The translations under genes and the position numbers were made by a program. 64,000 bases of DNA, taken from contig CAXXXS010000002.1 of assembly GCA_963665085.2 (NCBI GenBank), forward strand, positions 124,001-188,000, in the 5' to 3' direction. Numbering within the stretch: position 1 is the stretch's first letter; every line of letters starts with the position of its first letter. Below, piece after piece: positions 16,399 through 25,893 of this stretch. A model generated the notes under the pieces. The model did not search any database. It was not told where the DNA came from and saw only the letters and a program-made list of their open reading frames with translations. This DNA comes from G963665085 sp963665085. Its GTDB lineage: Bacteria > Bacteroidota > Bacteroidia > Bacteroidales > JAAAOM01.

Positions 16399-19300
16399 CT
16401 ACTTTTCATTCTCTTTTTTTGAAAATTCCTTTGGCGACACACCATAAAGTTTCTTAAATGATCTATTGAAATACGATAGATTATTAAATCCAACTTCAAA
16501 AGATATTTCAGTAATATTTCCGAAGTTATTTCTTATTAGTTCTGCTGCTCTTTTCAACCGGATTGTTCTAATAAATTCTGTTGGGGATTGTCCGGTAAGT
16601 GCTGATATTTTTCGGAACAGGGTGCTACGAGATAGGTTCATTTCCTCACGAAACATTAAAAGATCAAATGTTTCATCTTTCATATTATTTTCAATAACGG
16701 CTATAGACTTTGATAAAAATTTTTCATCTGCTGAATTTATTTTAATATTTCCTGGTTCAAGTATTATTTCCTTACTAAAGCGTTCCCTTAATTTAATACG
16801 CTGTTCTATTAAATTAGCTACTTTAATTTTTAGTTCAAGCATATTAAATGGCTTAGAGATATAGTCGTCTGCTCCTGTTTGAAGTCCGTTCATTTTATCC
16901 GCGTCAGTATCTTTGGCTGTCAGAATAATTATAGGAATATGACTGGTAATCTCATTCTCTTTTATTTTTTGGCATAATTCCAGACCATTCATATTAGGCA
17001 TCATTAAATCTGTAATAATAAGTTCTGGAACTGTCTCTTGTGCCTTTATAAGACCAGCCGTTCCATCTACTGCAAATTGAGTATTATATGTTGAATTTAG
17101 GTTAACAGAAAGATAATTTCGCATATCACTGTTATCATCTACAATCAAGATTAATGGTTTTTCTTTTTCATTAGATAAATTCTGTTCCTCTGTATCGGAA
17201 TTTAAGTAAACCTTGTTAATTGGTCCACTATCTTTTATATCATCTCTCTGCTTATTAATATACTTATATTCACTCTCTTTAAGATGAGATTTTCCAAGTG
17301 GGATTCGTACAGAAAAGATACTCCCTGAGCGGGGCCTGTTTTTAAAAGTGATATCTCCATGCATTAGCCTGGCAAGGTCGCGGGAAAGGGATAACCCGAT
17401 ACCTGTACCAACGTTATCTATATTTAAAATTTTCTCCGCCTGGTAAAAACGATCAAATATTTTGTCTTGGTTTTGTTCAGAAACCCCTGGTCCATCATCA
17501 GTAACAGAAAACTCAAGTATCGATGAAAAGTCAGAAAGTTCATCAACAATATATTTTGCATTGAGTTTTATTTCACCTCCGGTTGGTGTAAATTTAAAGG
17601 CATTCGAAAGTAAATTTGTCAGAATTTTTTCAATCTTCTCACTATCAAACCATGAGTCCCTAACTTCATTATCAAAGAAACATTGAAAATCAATACTTTT
17701 ACTTTCAGCCACAGAAACAAATAAAATTGCTGTGTTTTTTAGGTGTTTCATTACATCGCCCTCACTGATCTCAAGTATTATTTTGTTTGCATCAAACTTT
17801 GATATATCGAGGAGCTGGTTTACAAGATTTAATAGTCGTTGAGAATTCCTTTTTATCATTTCCAATTTTTTACGCTCCTTTGCTTTCACTTGAGGATCGC
17901 TCAGCATTTCCTCTGTAGGGCCTTTTATTAGAGATAAAGGTGTTCTGAATTCATGAGAAATATTTGCGAAGAACTTGACTTTCAATTCTTCGTCTTCTCT
18001 TATTTTTATATTTTGTTGTTCTAATAAATCCTTTTGTTCCGAGATTTTCTTACTTTGCTTACTAATTTCAAAAGTCCTTTTTGAGACAAGGTTTTCTAGT
18101 TCTGCCCTTTCTTTCTTCAAGCGATATAAACGCCACCTGAAAATCCCGATAATTCCAGAAAAAGTTATAATTAAATAACTAATCCATGCAAGGTATGTTG
18201 TCCACCACGGCTTTCGGATGGTAATATTTATAAATGTTCCATCTTCATTCCAAATTCCGCTATTATTTGATCCCTTTACTCTGAAAACATATTCTCCTGG
18301 TTTAAGTTTTAAATAATTAACAATTCTGTTATTTGCATCTGTCTGAGTCCATTTCTCCTGATAACCGTCAAGTTTATATAAATATTTATTTTCAAATGGC
18401 TTATTATAATCAAGTGCTGAAAATTTAAATGAAAGATCGTTCTGATTATACTTAAATTTTAGTGTTTTTTGATAGGGAATAGCGCTGCTAATAACATTAT
18501 AAGATGTATTATCTTCAGAAATTGATTTATTAAACAGCATTATATCTGTGATAACAACCGGTGGAATAAAATTATTAACCTTAATACTATCTGGATAAAA
18601 GTCATAAAATCCACCTATCCCACCAAAATAGAGCTTCCCATCATTATCATTTAGTACAGAATTTATTCCATGAATGGTAAAAGGTAGACCATTTTTTTTA
18701 TCATAGACTGAGACTTCTTTTGTAGTTTTATTAAAGCAACATAATCCAAAATGGGTTCCAATCCATAAGTTTTTATGTTTATCTTCTGTAATAGACCAAG
18801 CGACAGGAAAATTGATATTGTCAAATAATTTATAGTTGTTTATTTCTAAAGTGTCAGGATGCAAACTATGCAATCCAGAATTATCAACAATCCAAATCAT
18901 ACCATCACTATCTTCCAGAATCCTATGTTTTTCTCCAAGATAAATTCCATGGTCTAAAAGCATTTTACTATTTACAATTTGAGTAAACTCCGGTTGCGAA
19001 TGAGTTAAAGAAATCTTAATTATCCCCTCTAAAGAGGTGCCTGCTAGTACCGCTCCATCTTTCATCCTGGACAGGGATAAAATTCTATTAATTCTATCTT
19101 TCTGTAAATTATTTTCAGTAAGAGAATAACTTGAAAGCGTTTCATTTTTAATATCAAAGATAAATAAGCCATCGAGTGTTGCTATATACATCATACCATC
19201 AGTTTTTAGTAAATCTGATATGAATATTTCCTTCTGATTTATTACATCCAAAGCAATAAAATGAGGATTTGAGGATATACCTTTTTTTGTATTGAATTCA

Positions 19301-20652
19301 ACCAACCCCCGACTTGTGCCTACCCATAATATCTCCGGGGAAAATTCCTCCATACACATAATATTATTCCTCTGCTTATACATATAATATTGACTTACGG
19401 TAAAAATGCTATCTTCAACCTTATACAGTCCACCGCCATATGTACCTATCCACAGATTGCCAGAGACATCCTTATATAAAGGATTAATATCTGTGCTTTT
19501 AAAATTGTTAATTATCAAATTCTCATAGGAATTAAACGGAGAACTGTTTAGGTTAAATCGGGTAACCCCATAGTATTCCTGCGCTGTCCAAATTACCCCC
19601 GTCCTATCCTCAAAAATATCTCTGTAGGTTTTTGTATAACCGTAGTATTCAGGATCATTTTCTGTTTTTGTTAATAAAACTAATCTAATGTTATTTTCAT
19701 CATCTATTATAACCCGGTATCTTTCTTTGTCTGTCCCAACAAGAATAGTGTTATTTTGAGTTATTAAAAGTGATGTAGGTGGTAGATCCCTATTGATTTC
19801 AAATTTTGAATTTTTTGGCAATACATAAGATATATTTTCATCATAAACAGTATCTATTTTTGCCATATAATAAAGAAAATTAGTCGCAGCTATCCAATAT
19901 GAGCTGTCTTGAGACTGCACAATTGACCTTACGTAGTTAAATTCACTTTCTGAATCGTTTAAAAGTTCATTAAATACTTTATTTTCTTTATCAAACAAAA
20001 ACAACCCTGATATACAACCGATTAACAAATTACGAAATTGATCTTCATATATCGTAATAACCAAATTGTTTGTTTCTGTATTTGAATGTGGTAGGTTAAA
20101 AATTTCTGTTTTAATTATATTTTCTTCCTGATTAAAAGAGATTTCATCAGTCATATAGTTTTTGATATCATCACTGTAAGATATTTTAATCAGTCCCTTA
20201 TTATAAGTTGCCCAGATGTTGTTGTCTGAATCTATTATAAGATCAGGGCGATAATTGTTTGGTATTTCTACATTTGTAAAAAGCTTTAGGAGACGAGATT
20301 TACCATTTTCAGGGTTAAAGACAACAATGCCAATTTCTGATGACATCCATAATAATCCATGCTTATCCTCTTTTATTCTGTATATATCCTTAAAATACTG
20401 ATTTCTTAAATTTCCAGGTTGATATTCAAAGTATGTAAAATCATAACCATCATATTTATATAAACCATTTGATCCTCCAATCCAAATAAATCCAATATGA
20501 TCCTGGGTTACACAATTTATGGAGTGATCCGAAAGGCCTTCTTGAATTGAAACCCGGTCAAATTGTATATCTGGGTTTTGAGTATAAGCACTTATCGATA
20601 AAATTAGGGGCAATATGAATATTATATTTCGACTAATTTGATTAATGTTCAT
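16399..20652 (-). CDS. Hybrid two-component system regulator (HTCS)
   Basis: The protein is 1417 aa with all HTCS parts. After a signal peptide comes a periplasmic double beta-propeller of two-component regulator repeats (residues ~30-700: DHIGFIWIGGSNGLYKYDG, LWIGTYGGGLYKVED and others), a Y_Y_Y domain (~745-810), a TM helix (~815-845), and HisKA with His900 (NISHEFRTPLSLIKG). HATPase follows (DDGPGVSEQNQDKIFDRFYQ, GTGIGLSLSRDLARLM), then a receiver with Asp1215 (LIITDLMMPNMNG, ADDYISKPFN) and an AraC DNA-binding domain at ~1310-1417. HTCS regulators usually control an adjacent carbohydrate locus. Here no SusCD pair is next to it, only a 149-aa secreted protein divergently. The target may be that gene or lie elsewhere. 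Confidence 0.95.
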   Translation of the reverse strand: MNINQISRNIIFILPLILSISAYTQNPDIQFDRVSIQEGLSDHSINCVTQDHIGFIWIGGSNGLYKYDGYDFTYFEYQPGNLRNQYFKDIYRIKEDKHGLLWMSSEIGIVVFNPENGKSRLLKLFTNVEIPNNYRPDLIIDSDNNIWATYNKGLIKISYSDDIKNYMTDEISFNQEENIIKTEIFNLPHSNTETNNLVITIYEDQFRNLLIGCISGLFLFDKENKVFNELLNDSESEFNYVRSIVQSQDSSYWIAATNFLYYMAKIDTVYDENISYVLPKNSKFEINRDLPPTSLLITQNNTILVGTDKERYRVIIDDENNIRLVLLTKTENDPEYYGYTKTYRDIFEDRTGVIWTAQEYYGVTRFNLNSSPFNSYENLIINNFKSTDINPLYKDVSGNLWIGTYGGGLYKVEDSIFTVSQYYMYKQRNNIMCMEEFSPEILWVGTSRGLVEFNTKKGISSNPHFIALDVINQKEIFISDLLKTDGMMYIATLDGLFIFDIKNETLSSYSLTENNLQKDRINRILSLSRMKDGAVLAGTSLEGIIKISLTHSQPEFTQIVNSKMLLDHGIYLGEKHRILEDSDGMIWIVDNSGLHSLHPDTLEINNYKLFDNINFPVAWSITEDKHKNLWIGTHFGLCCFNKTTKEVSVYDKKNGLPFTIHGINSVLNDNDGKLYFGGIGGFYDFYPDSIKVNNFIPPVVITDIMLFNKSISEDNTSYNVISSAIPYQKTLKFKYNQNDLSFKFSALDYNKPFENKYLYKLDGYQEKWTQTDANNRIVNYLKLKPGEYVFRVKGSNNSGIWNEDGTFINITIRKPWWTTYLAWISYLIITFSGIIGIFRWRLYRLKKERAELENLVSKRTFEISKQSKKISEQKDLLEQQNIKIREDEELKVKFFANISHEFRTPLSLIKGPTEEMLSDPQVKAKERKKLEMIKRNSQRLLNLVNQLLDISKFDANKIILEISEGDVMKHLKNTAILFVSVAESKSIDFQCFFDNEVRDSWFDSEKIEKILTNLLSNAFKFTPTGGEIKLNAKYIVDELSDFSSILEFSVTDDGPGVSEQNQDKIFDRFYQAEKILNIDNVGTGIGLSLSRDLARLMHGDITFKNRPRSGSIFSVRIPLGKSHLKESEYKYINKQRDDIKDSGPINKVYLNSDTEEQNLSNEKEKPLILIVDDNSDMRNYLSVNLNSTYNTQFAVDGTAGLIKAQETVPELIITDLMMPNMNGLELCQKIKENEITSHIPIIILTAKDTDADKMNGLQTGADDYISKPFNMLELKIKVANLIEQRIKLRERFSKEIILEPGNIKINSADEKFLSKSIAVIENNMKDETFDLLMFREEMNLSRSTLFRKISALTGQSPTEFIRTIRLKRAAELIRNNFGNITEISFEVGFNNLSYFNRSFKKLYGVSPKEFSKKENEK

Positions 20653-20866
20653 AATGTTTGAATAGCCATTTTTTTGACAAAGGAATATTGTAAAAATAAT
20701 ATTAAATGCTTAATGGTTATATGGAAATGCAAAACACATCCGATTTATCAAAATATTGAAAGAGCCTACAGTATGTATAATTGAGTTAATAGTACTTGTT
20801 TTAACTCGTTCTCAAGGATAATTTTAAATTGTTCAAATAAAAAAAATTAACAACGAATTAAAACTT

Positions 20867-20873
20867 AAGGAGG
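20867..20873 (+). promoter_or_regulatory. Canonical Shine-Dalgarno before the 149-aa gene
   Basis: AAGGAGG lies 7 nt before ATG 20881. A full SD of this strength is rare in this organism's genes, so it fixes the start and suggests high expression. Confidence 0.75.
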
Positions 20874-20880
20874 ACAAATC

Positions 20881-21330
20881 ATGAAAAAAAATTTTATTTT
20901 GCTTTTCACTGCAGGTTTATTTTTAACTGTTATTGTAAACGGTCAGTCAGATAACTGGATTAAAACCACAGATGGACTAATTAGTTGTAAAAAAATAACC
21001 AATCTTAATGATGAATTAAGATTAGTATTTGAGAATGGAGAAAAACAAAGAATCCCCTCTAATTCAGTTTTATCTTTTAATAAAAATGGAAAATTGTATG
21101 AAAAAATGCCTCTATATGAAAAAGGCTTAAAAGAAGGAATGAAATTTATGAAATTTTTATCTTCACATGAAGACATGAGACTTTACGAGTTCTATGATAA
21201 AAGTTTTCAAAAAAGGAATAAGAACAGAAGTTCTAAAAGATATTTTATTTATAAGGGAGAAGAACTCTATATTGAATTAACCTTAGCTGATTATTCTGGT
21301 TTTGAAAAAGATTTCAATGTTAAGTTATAG
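20881..21330 (+). CDS. Small secreted protein of unknown function
   Basis: The protein is 149 aa. A signal peptide (MKKNFILLFTAGLFLTVIVNGQ) is followed by a short beta-rich segment (WIKTTDGLISCKKITNLNDE, LVFENGEKQRIPSNSVLSF) and a Lys-rich C-terminal part (FYDKSFQKRNKNRSSKRYFIYKG). I do not recognise a family. A strong Shine-Dalgarno precedes it. It is divergent from the HTCS gene over 228 bp and is therefore a candidate HTCS target. A long gene-free region follows. Confidence 0.65.
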   Translation: MKKNFILLFTAGLFLTVIVNGQSDNWIKTTDGLISCKKITNLNDELRLVFENGEKQRIPSNSVLSFNKNGKLYEKMPLYEKGLKEGMKFMKFLSSHEDMRLYEFYDKSFQKRNKNRSSKRYFIYKGEELYIELTLADYSGFEKDFNVKL

Positions 21331-22380
21331 TTTTTAGGCCTCAATAAAATTCTTGTGCATGCTTTCTGTTTTGTATAATCCCCATATTACTATTCAAAAT
21401 TTAAAATATGCGCAAGGATTTATTATAGTAATTGTTATTAAATAAGACTAGAATTAAAAACACATCCTACCTTTATCACCAAATAAAAAAACAGTCTTCA
21501 AATTATTATCTTCAATACTAATTACTACAAGTTTGTTTAATCTAAATAATTAAATCCCAATAGAGCCTTCAATATCAAATCTACCTGATATTTTTTTACC
21601 CAAAACTTAGTTGTAGTTTTATTAAAAACCTATATCAGTAACATTTAGTTATCATCTTATATTTATTGACTTCTTTAGTTAAAGAAGTCAAAATATTTAA
21701 GGATTTCTCTGTCTTATAATTCTTTTTGTAAAAATCCAGAATTGCAGAAAATTATAAAATTAATGTTACCAAAACATTTCGACAATCAATTTTAAATATT
21801 TCAATTGTTTCTTAATAAAAGAAACCGTTGTGTGGATTAAAATCAAAGTTTTTATTCTTTGGATAGCATAAAAACAATCAAAATTTTATCAATCCCCATC
21901 TTAATTATCGACATAATATATTTTCACACTTTTAAAATACAACAAATGAAACTCAGATTATAAACAACATATCCTATTTCATTTTCTAATTCTTATTTCA
22001 CACAACGAGTTAAAAGAATATATTTTATGGTTAATCTTATTCTCATTGAAATTGTGTTAAATGAATCATTAGTTCAATTTTTTAAGCAATTAACACAAAA
22101 AAAGGTGACAAATTAAATCCATTGAAGATATCAAATGAACTTATATGATTTTAATTTTCTCTCTAAGATAAGCTGCTTAAAAAAGTCTTTGTGTATCCCA
22201 CAACTCTTCTTTTACATAATGTTTATCAATGTTTTAAAAACAACAATAAAATCATCACTTAAAACTCTGGCTATTCTAAATATTGATTACTAATTTGGAC
22301 TAATCTTCAACTTATACTAATTCTTCAGCATAATTTTCAAACACGAATGCTTCCAATTAAAGCATTATTTTTCAAATAAT
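21331..22380. other. Long AT-rich gene-free region with hairpins
   Basis: About 1.05 kb has no convincing ORF on either strand. It contains a perfect 11-bp hairpin (TTGACTTCTTT/AAAGAAGTCAA, 21666-21691, loop AGTT) and a 7-bp one (GTTTCTT/AAGAAAC, 21807-21825). Neither has a clear T-tract. It could be a long leader for the fusion gene downstream, a small-RNA region, or eroded DNA. I see nothing else in it. Confidence 0.4.
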
Positions 22381-22382
22381 TG

Positions 22383-22430
22383 AACGTACATACTTGTATG
22401 TCTGGACGTACAAAACGTATGTCCGTACAC
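22383..22430 (+). promoter_or_regulatory. Cluster of GTAC(A/G)TAC palindromes upstream of the CPBP-receptor fusion
   Basis: ACATACTTGTATGT (22388-22401, perfect 6-bp arms) is followed at once by GGACGTAC...GTATGTCC (22404-22424, 8-bp arms with one mismatch) and then by another CGTAC half site. The sites lie about 80-125 bp before the start codon. This arrangement is typical of a multimeric operator. The binding protein is unknown. Confidence 0.55.
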
Positions 22431-22507
22431 GCCCGGGCGATTGGCTTTACTTTATATGGCTCCTTTGTATCAAAAATTTTTGATTCAAAAACAGAAAATA
22501 TAAAGTT

Positions 22508-25500
22508 ATGAGCATTACCAATTACAAAAAAACAGGTTTATTTTATGGTTTATCAACTGCATTCCCCTGGAGTTTATGGTTTATCGCAGCATCTATTAGT
22601 CATCATTTTAAAAACACAATTGTTGCATCCAATCTTGCCAGTATAGTTGCTTTTCTGGGATTAATTGCTCCTGTGGCAGTTACATTTTTTATAGCAAGAA
22701 AAAACAAACAACTTTCCCATGATCTTTTAAATCGCTTTTTCAATTTTAAAGGAATAGAGCCCAGATTTTATCTGATTACAGGTTTCGTCATGCTATTAAG
22801 TATCTTACTTGCCCAGGCTGTTTCTTTATTGTTTGGTTATAGTCCGGAACAATTTCATTTCGCTGGACATTTTTCATTTACATCAGGAGTTTTTCCTGCC
22901 TGGTTTATGCTTATCATCGCTCCATTATTGGAAGAACTTGCATGGCACTCATATGGAACAGATTGCCTTCGTTCCCGTTTTTCTTTGTTTAACACATCGG
23001 TAATTTTTGCTTTGTACTGGGGCATATGGCATTTCCCATTATCCTTTATAAAAGATTATTATCACAGCAATTTGGTTGAAGAAGGTATTATCTATTCTGT
23101 TAATTTTCTAGTTAGCCTTTTCCCTTTTGTTATTATTATGAACTGGATCTATTATAAGACAAACCGCAACATTATTTTCCCTGTTATCTTTCATATCACA
23201 GCAGGCTTTTTCAACGAAATTTTTGCGACACACCCCATGAGTAAAGTAATTCAAACAGGGCTATTGTGTATCTTCTCTGTTTATCTGCTGATAACAAATA
23301 AAGAATTCTTTTTTAAGAAAGCGTTTCAGGTTGATGAAGAAAATGTTCAAAAAAAATCAAAACAAAAACTTGTTGTAAATAAATCATTTTTAATTGCTCT
23401 CGGATTTATCTTTCTGAGTTCAACCGCTCAGTTGTCTGCACAAACACTAACGCAAACAATTCAAGGTCAAGTTTATGACAACCTAACAAACGAGCCTTTG
23501 CCTTTTGCGTCCGTTGCGATTATTAACTCCAATCCATTAAAAGGGACTGTTACGGATGATAACGGAAAATTTACCCTGGAAAATATAACAATTGGCCGGC
23601 AAACAATTAATGTAATTATGATGGGTTATGAAACCTATGAATTAAATGAGCTGATGGTGACTTCAGGTCAGGCGTTAAACTTAACTATTGGCATGACACC
23701 TGCCAACACATCAATCGAAGAAGCTGTCGTAAGAGTACAAAAAGAAACTGCATTAAACAGTATGATAACCTTAAGTAGTCGTCAGTTTACTGTTGAAGAG
23801 ACACAACGCTATGCTGGAGGAATGGATGATCCTGCCCGATTAGTATCTTCATTTGCAGGTGTAGCAACGCCCTCTGTAAGTAGCAATGGCATATCGGTTC
23901 GGGGAAATAATCCAGATGGTTTGTTATGGAGAATTGATGGCGTTGAAGTTCCAACGCCTAATCACTTTGCTAACCTAACCATTGCTGGTGGTGGATTATT
24001 AACAGCACTTAGTAACCAGATGATGGCTAACAGTGATTTTTATACCGGAGCATTTCCAGCTGAATATGGTAATGCCTCTTCAGGAGTGTTTGATATAAAA
24101 CTAAAAAACGGTAATCCAAACGAAAGACAGTATTCATTTCAAGCTGGTGTTCTGGGTATTGGTTTCTCTGCAGAAGGACCTTTTTCTGCAAAAAACGATG
24201 CTACTTATATTTTAAATTACAGATACTCCACGATGGCGCTTGCAGCTCCTGTTTTACCTGATGATACAGGAATTTTAAAATACCAGGATCTAGCTTTTAA
24301 AACCAATATTCCGACAAAACAATTGGGAATATTCTCTATATGGGGAATTGCGGCCCTTGACGGACAAGAAATGGACGCTGCTGACAGCACAGAATGGACA
24401 TCAGATTTCGATCGGGATGAATCGAAAACCTCTTTGTATATGTTTACTACAGCTGCTTCTCATAAAATAAGTTTTAATAAGGTAAGCTTCTTAAACACTA
24501 CTATTTCTATTTCTGGAAGCGGACTGGAACACAAAGAAAAACGTCTGGATTATAATCTTGTAGCTCAACCACAATCTAAGGCTGCTAATAATTCATATCA
24601 ATATACAGTTCAATCGCAACTAACAAAACGTTTTGGCAAATCACATAACAACAAAACAGGTTTCAGGTATAGTTATCTGGCATACAACATCGATGTTGAA
24701 CAGTCATTAACAGAAGGTGAATCTCCTACAACTATTGCAAATCAAAAAGGAATTACTAGCTTTTTTCAAGCTTATACACAATCTAAATTTGATATAGGTT
24801 CTCGCTTAACAATTAATGCAGGGGTTAACGCTCAATATTTTTTATTAAACAGAAACCGTTCCATTGAACCACGACTCGGAATTAAATATGATATTAACGA
24901 TAAAAACAGCATTGCTTTGGCTTATGGCTTGCATAGCAGATTAGAGCAACTTCCTGTGTATTTTGTTTCAAATGATGGAAACATGCCAAACAAAAATTTG
25001 AAATTTATGCAATCAACTCATTATGTACTATCATACAGCACAAAACTATCAAATAATATACGCTTATGCATCGAGCCTTATTATCAACACCTAAGAAACG
25101 TACCGGTATCGCCAAATAGTTATGTTTCAACGTTAAATAACAACAACACTGTTTTTTATAACGAGGCTCTTGTTAGTGAAGGGAATGGCCATAATATAGG
25201 TATTGATGTTACTCTTGAAAAATATCTTAGCAAAGGATTTTATTACCTGCTCTCCGGCTCTTTATTCGATGCGAAATATACAGGTATTGATGGTATTGAA
25301 CGAAATACCCGATTTAACAGAAACTATGTATGTAATGCTATTATGGGGAAAGAATGGATTGTAAAGAAAAACAATATATTCAGTGCAAACATCAGGATTA
25401 ATATGCTGGGTGGCACAAGAATAGAACCTATTGACTACGAAACTTCGCTGGCAAACAAAGAAATAATATACGGAGAAACAGAAAATAATCAAGCTTTTAG

Positions 25501-25711
25501 CAGTCAGTTTAAAAGTCAGCCAATTATCTCTTTTACCCTTTCATATAGAAAAAACAAGCCCACGTATTCATCATTATGGTCATTACAGGTTCTTAATGCA
25601 TCGGGCACAGAAGAATTTTCGCAAGATATCTTTAATCTTAAAGAAGATAAAATAGAAACTCTTTTTGAAGGACTGATGGTACCGAATGTTAGTTATAGAA
25701 TTGATTTTTAG
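22508..25711 (+). CDS. Fusion protein: CPBP (CAAX/Abi) intramembrane protease plus TonB-dependent receptor
   Basis: The protein is 1067 aa in one uninterrupted frame. Residues 1-270 form a polytopic CPBP-family membrane protein with E142-E143 (LEELAWHSYG; His147 stands where the canonical EExxxR motif has Arg), H175 (IWHFPLSF) and H229 (FHITAGFFNE). A charged linker (~270-290) leads to an internal signal-peptide-like segment (KSFLIALGFIFLSSTAQLSAQ, cleavage expected near 312). Next come a CarboxypepD_reg-like domain (~318-400), a plug (~430-535; GISVRGNNPDGLLWRIDGVE, AEYGNASSGVFDI) and an outer-membrane barrel. No ATG, GTG or TTG codon lies in frame in the linker before the internal signal, so the receptor cannot start separately. 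I infer that signal peptidase releases the barrel. An operator-like cluster lies upstream. Confidence 0.85.
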   Translation: MSITNYKKTGLFYGLSTAFPWSLWFIAASISHHFKNTIVASNLASIVAFLGLIAPVAVTFFIARKNKQLSHDLLNRFFNFKGIEPRFYLITGFVMLLSILLAQAVSLLFGYSPEQFHFAGHFSFTSGVFPAWFMLIIAPLLEELAWHSYGTDCLRSRFSLFNTSVIFALYWGIWHFPLSFIKDYYHSNLVEEGIIYSVNFLVSLFPFVIIMNWIYYKTNRNIIFPVIFHITAGFFNEIFATHPMSKVIQTGLLCIFSVYLLITNKEFFFKKAFQVDEENVQKKSKQKLVVNKSFLIALGFIFLSSTAQLSAQTLTQTIQGQVYDNLTNEPLPFASVAIINSNPLKGTVTDDNGKFTLENITIGRQTINVIMMGYETYELNELMVTSGQALNLTIGMTPANTSIEEAVVRVQKETALNSMITLSSRQFTVEETQRYAGGMDDPARLVSSFAGVATPSVSSNGISVRGNNPDGLLWRIDGVEVPTPNHFANLTIAGGGLLTALSNQMMANSDFYTGAFPAEYGNASSGVFDIKLKNGNPNERQYSFQAGVLGIGFSAEGPFSAKNDATYILNYRYSTMALAAPVLPDDTGILKYQDLAFKTNIPTKQLGIFSIWGIAALDGQEMDAADSTEWTSDFDRDESKTSLYMFTTAASHKISFNKVSFLNTTISISGSGLEHKEKRLDYNLVAQPQSKAANNSYQYTVQSQLTKRFGKSHNNKTGFRYSYLAYNIDVEQSLTEGESPTTIANQKGITSFFQAYTQSKFDIGSRLTINAGVNAQYFLLNRNRSIEPRLGIKYDINDKNSIALAYGLHSRLEQLPVYFVSNDGNMPNKNLKFMQSTHYVLSYSTKLSNNIRLCIEPYYQHLRNVPVSPNSYVSTLNNNNTVFYNEALVSEGNGHNIGIDVTLEKYLSKGFYYLLSGSLFDAKYTGIDGIERNTRFNRNYVCNAIMGKEWIVKKNNIFSANIRINMLGGTRIEPIDYETSLANKEIIYGETENNQAFSSQFKSQPIISFTLSYRKNKPTYSSLWSLQVLNASGTEEFSQDIFNLKEDKIETLFEGLMVPNVSYRIDF

Positions 25712-25893
25712 TAATATTTCATTGAAAAAAACTTCTAAACTTAAATGTATATTTATTCCCATAATTTTCAGTTAGAAATCACATTGACTGCACAGCTCAT
25801 TAAAACAAAAATAAAATGATAAAAAAAACATAACTTATCATCTACTTAACCGTATATAGTCAAATTAAAAAAGTTTAATTAAACAACCTCATT

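Noticed and set aside
21666..21691. Hairpin as transcription terminator
   Set aside because: Perfect stem but no T-tract on either strand and 336 bp from the nearest upstream stop codon.
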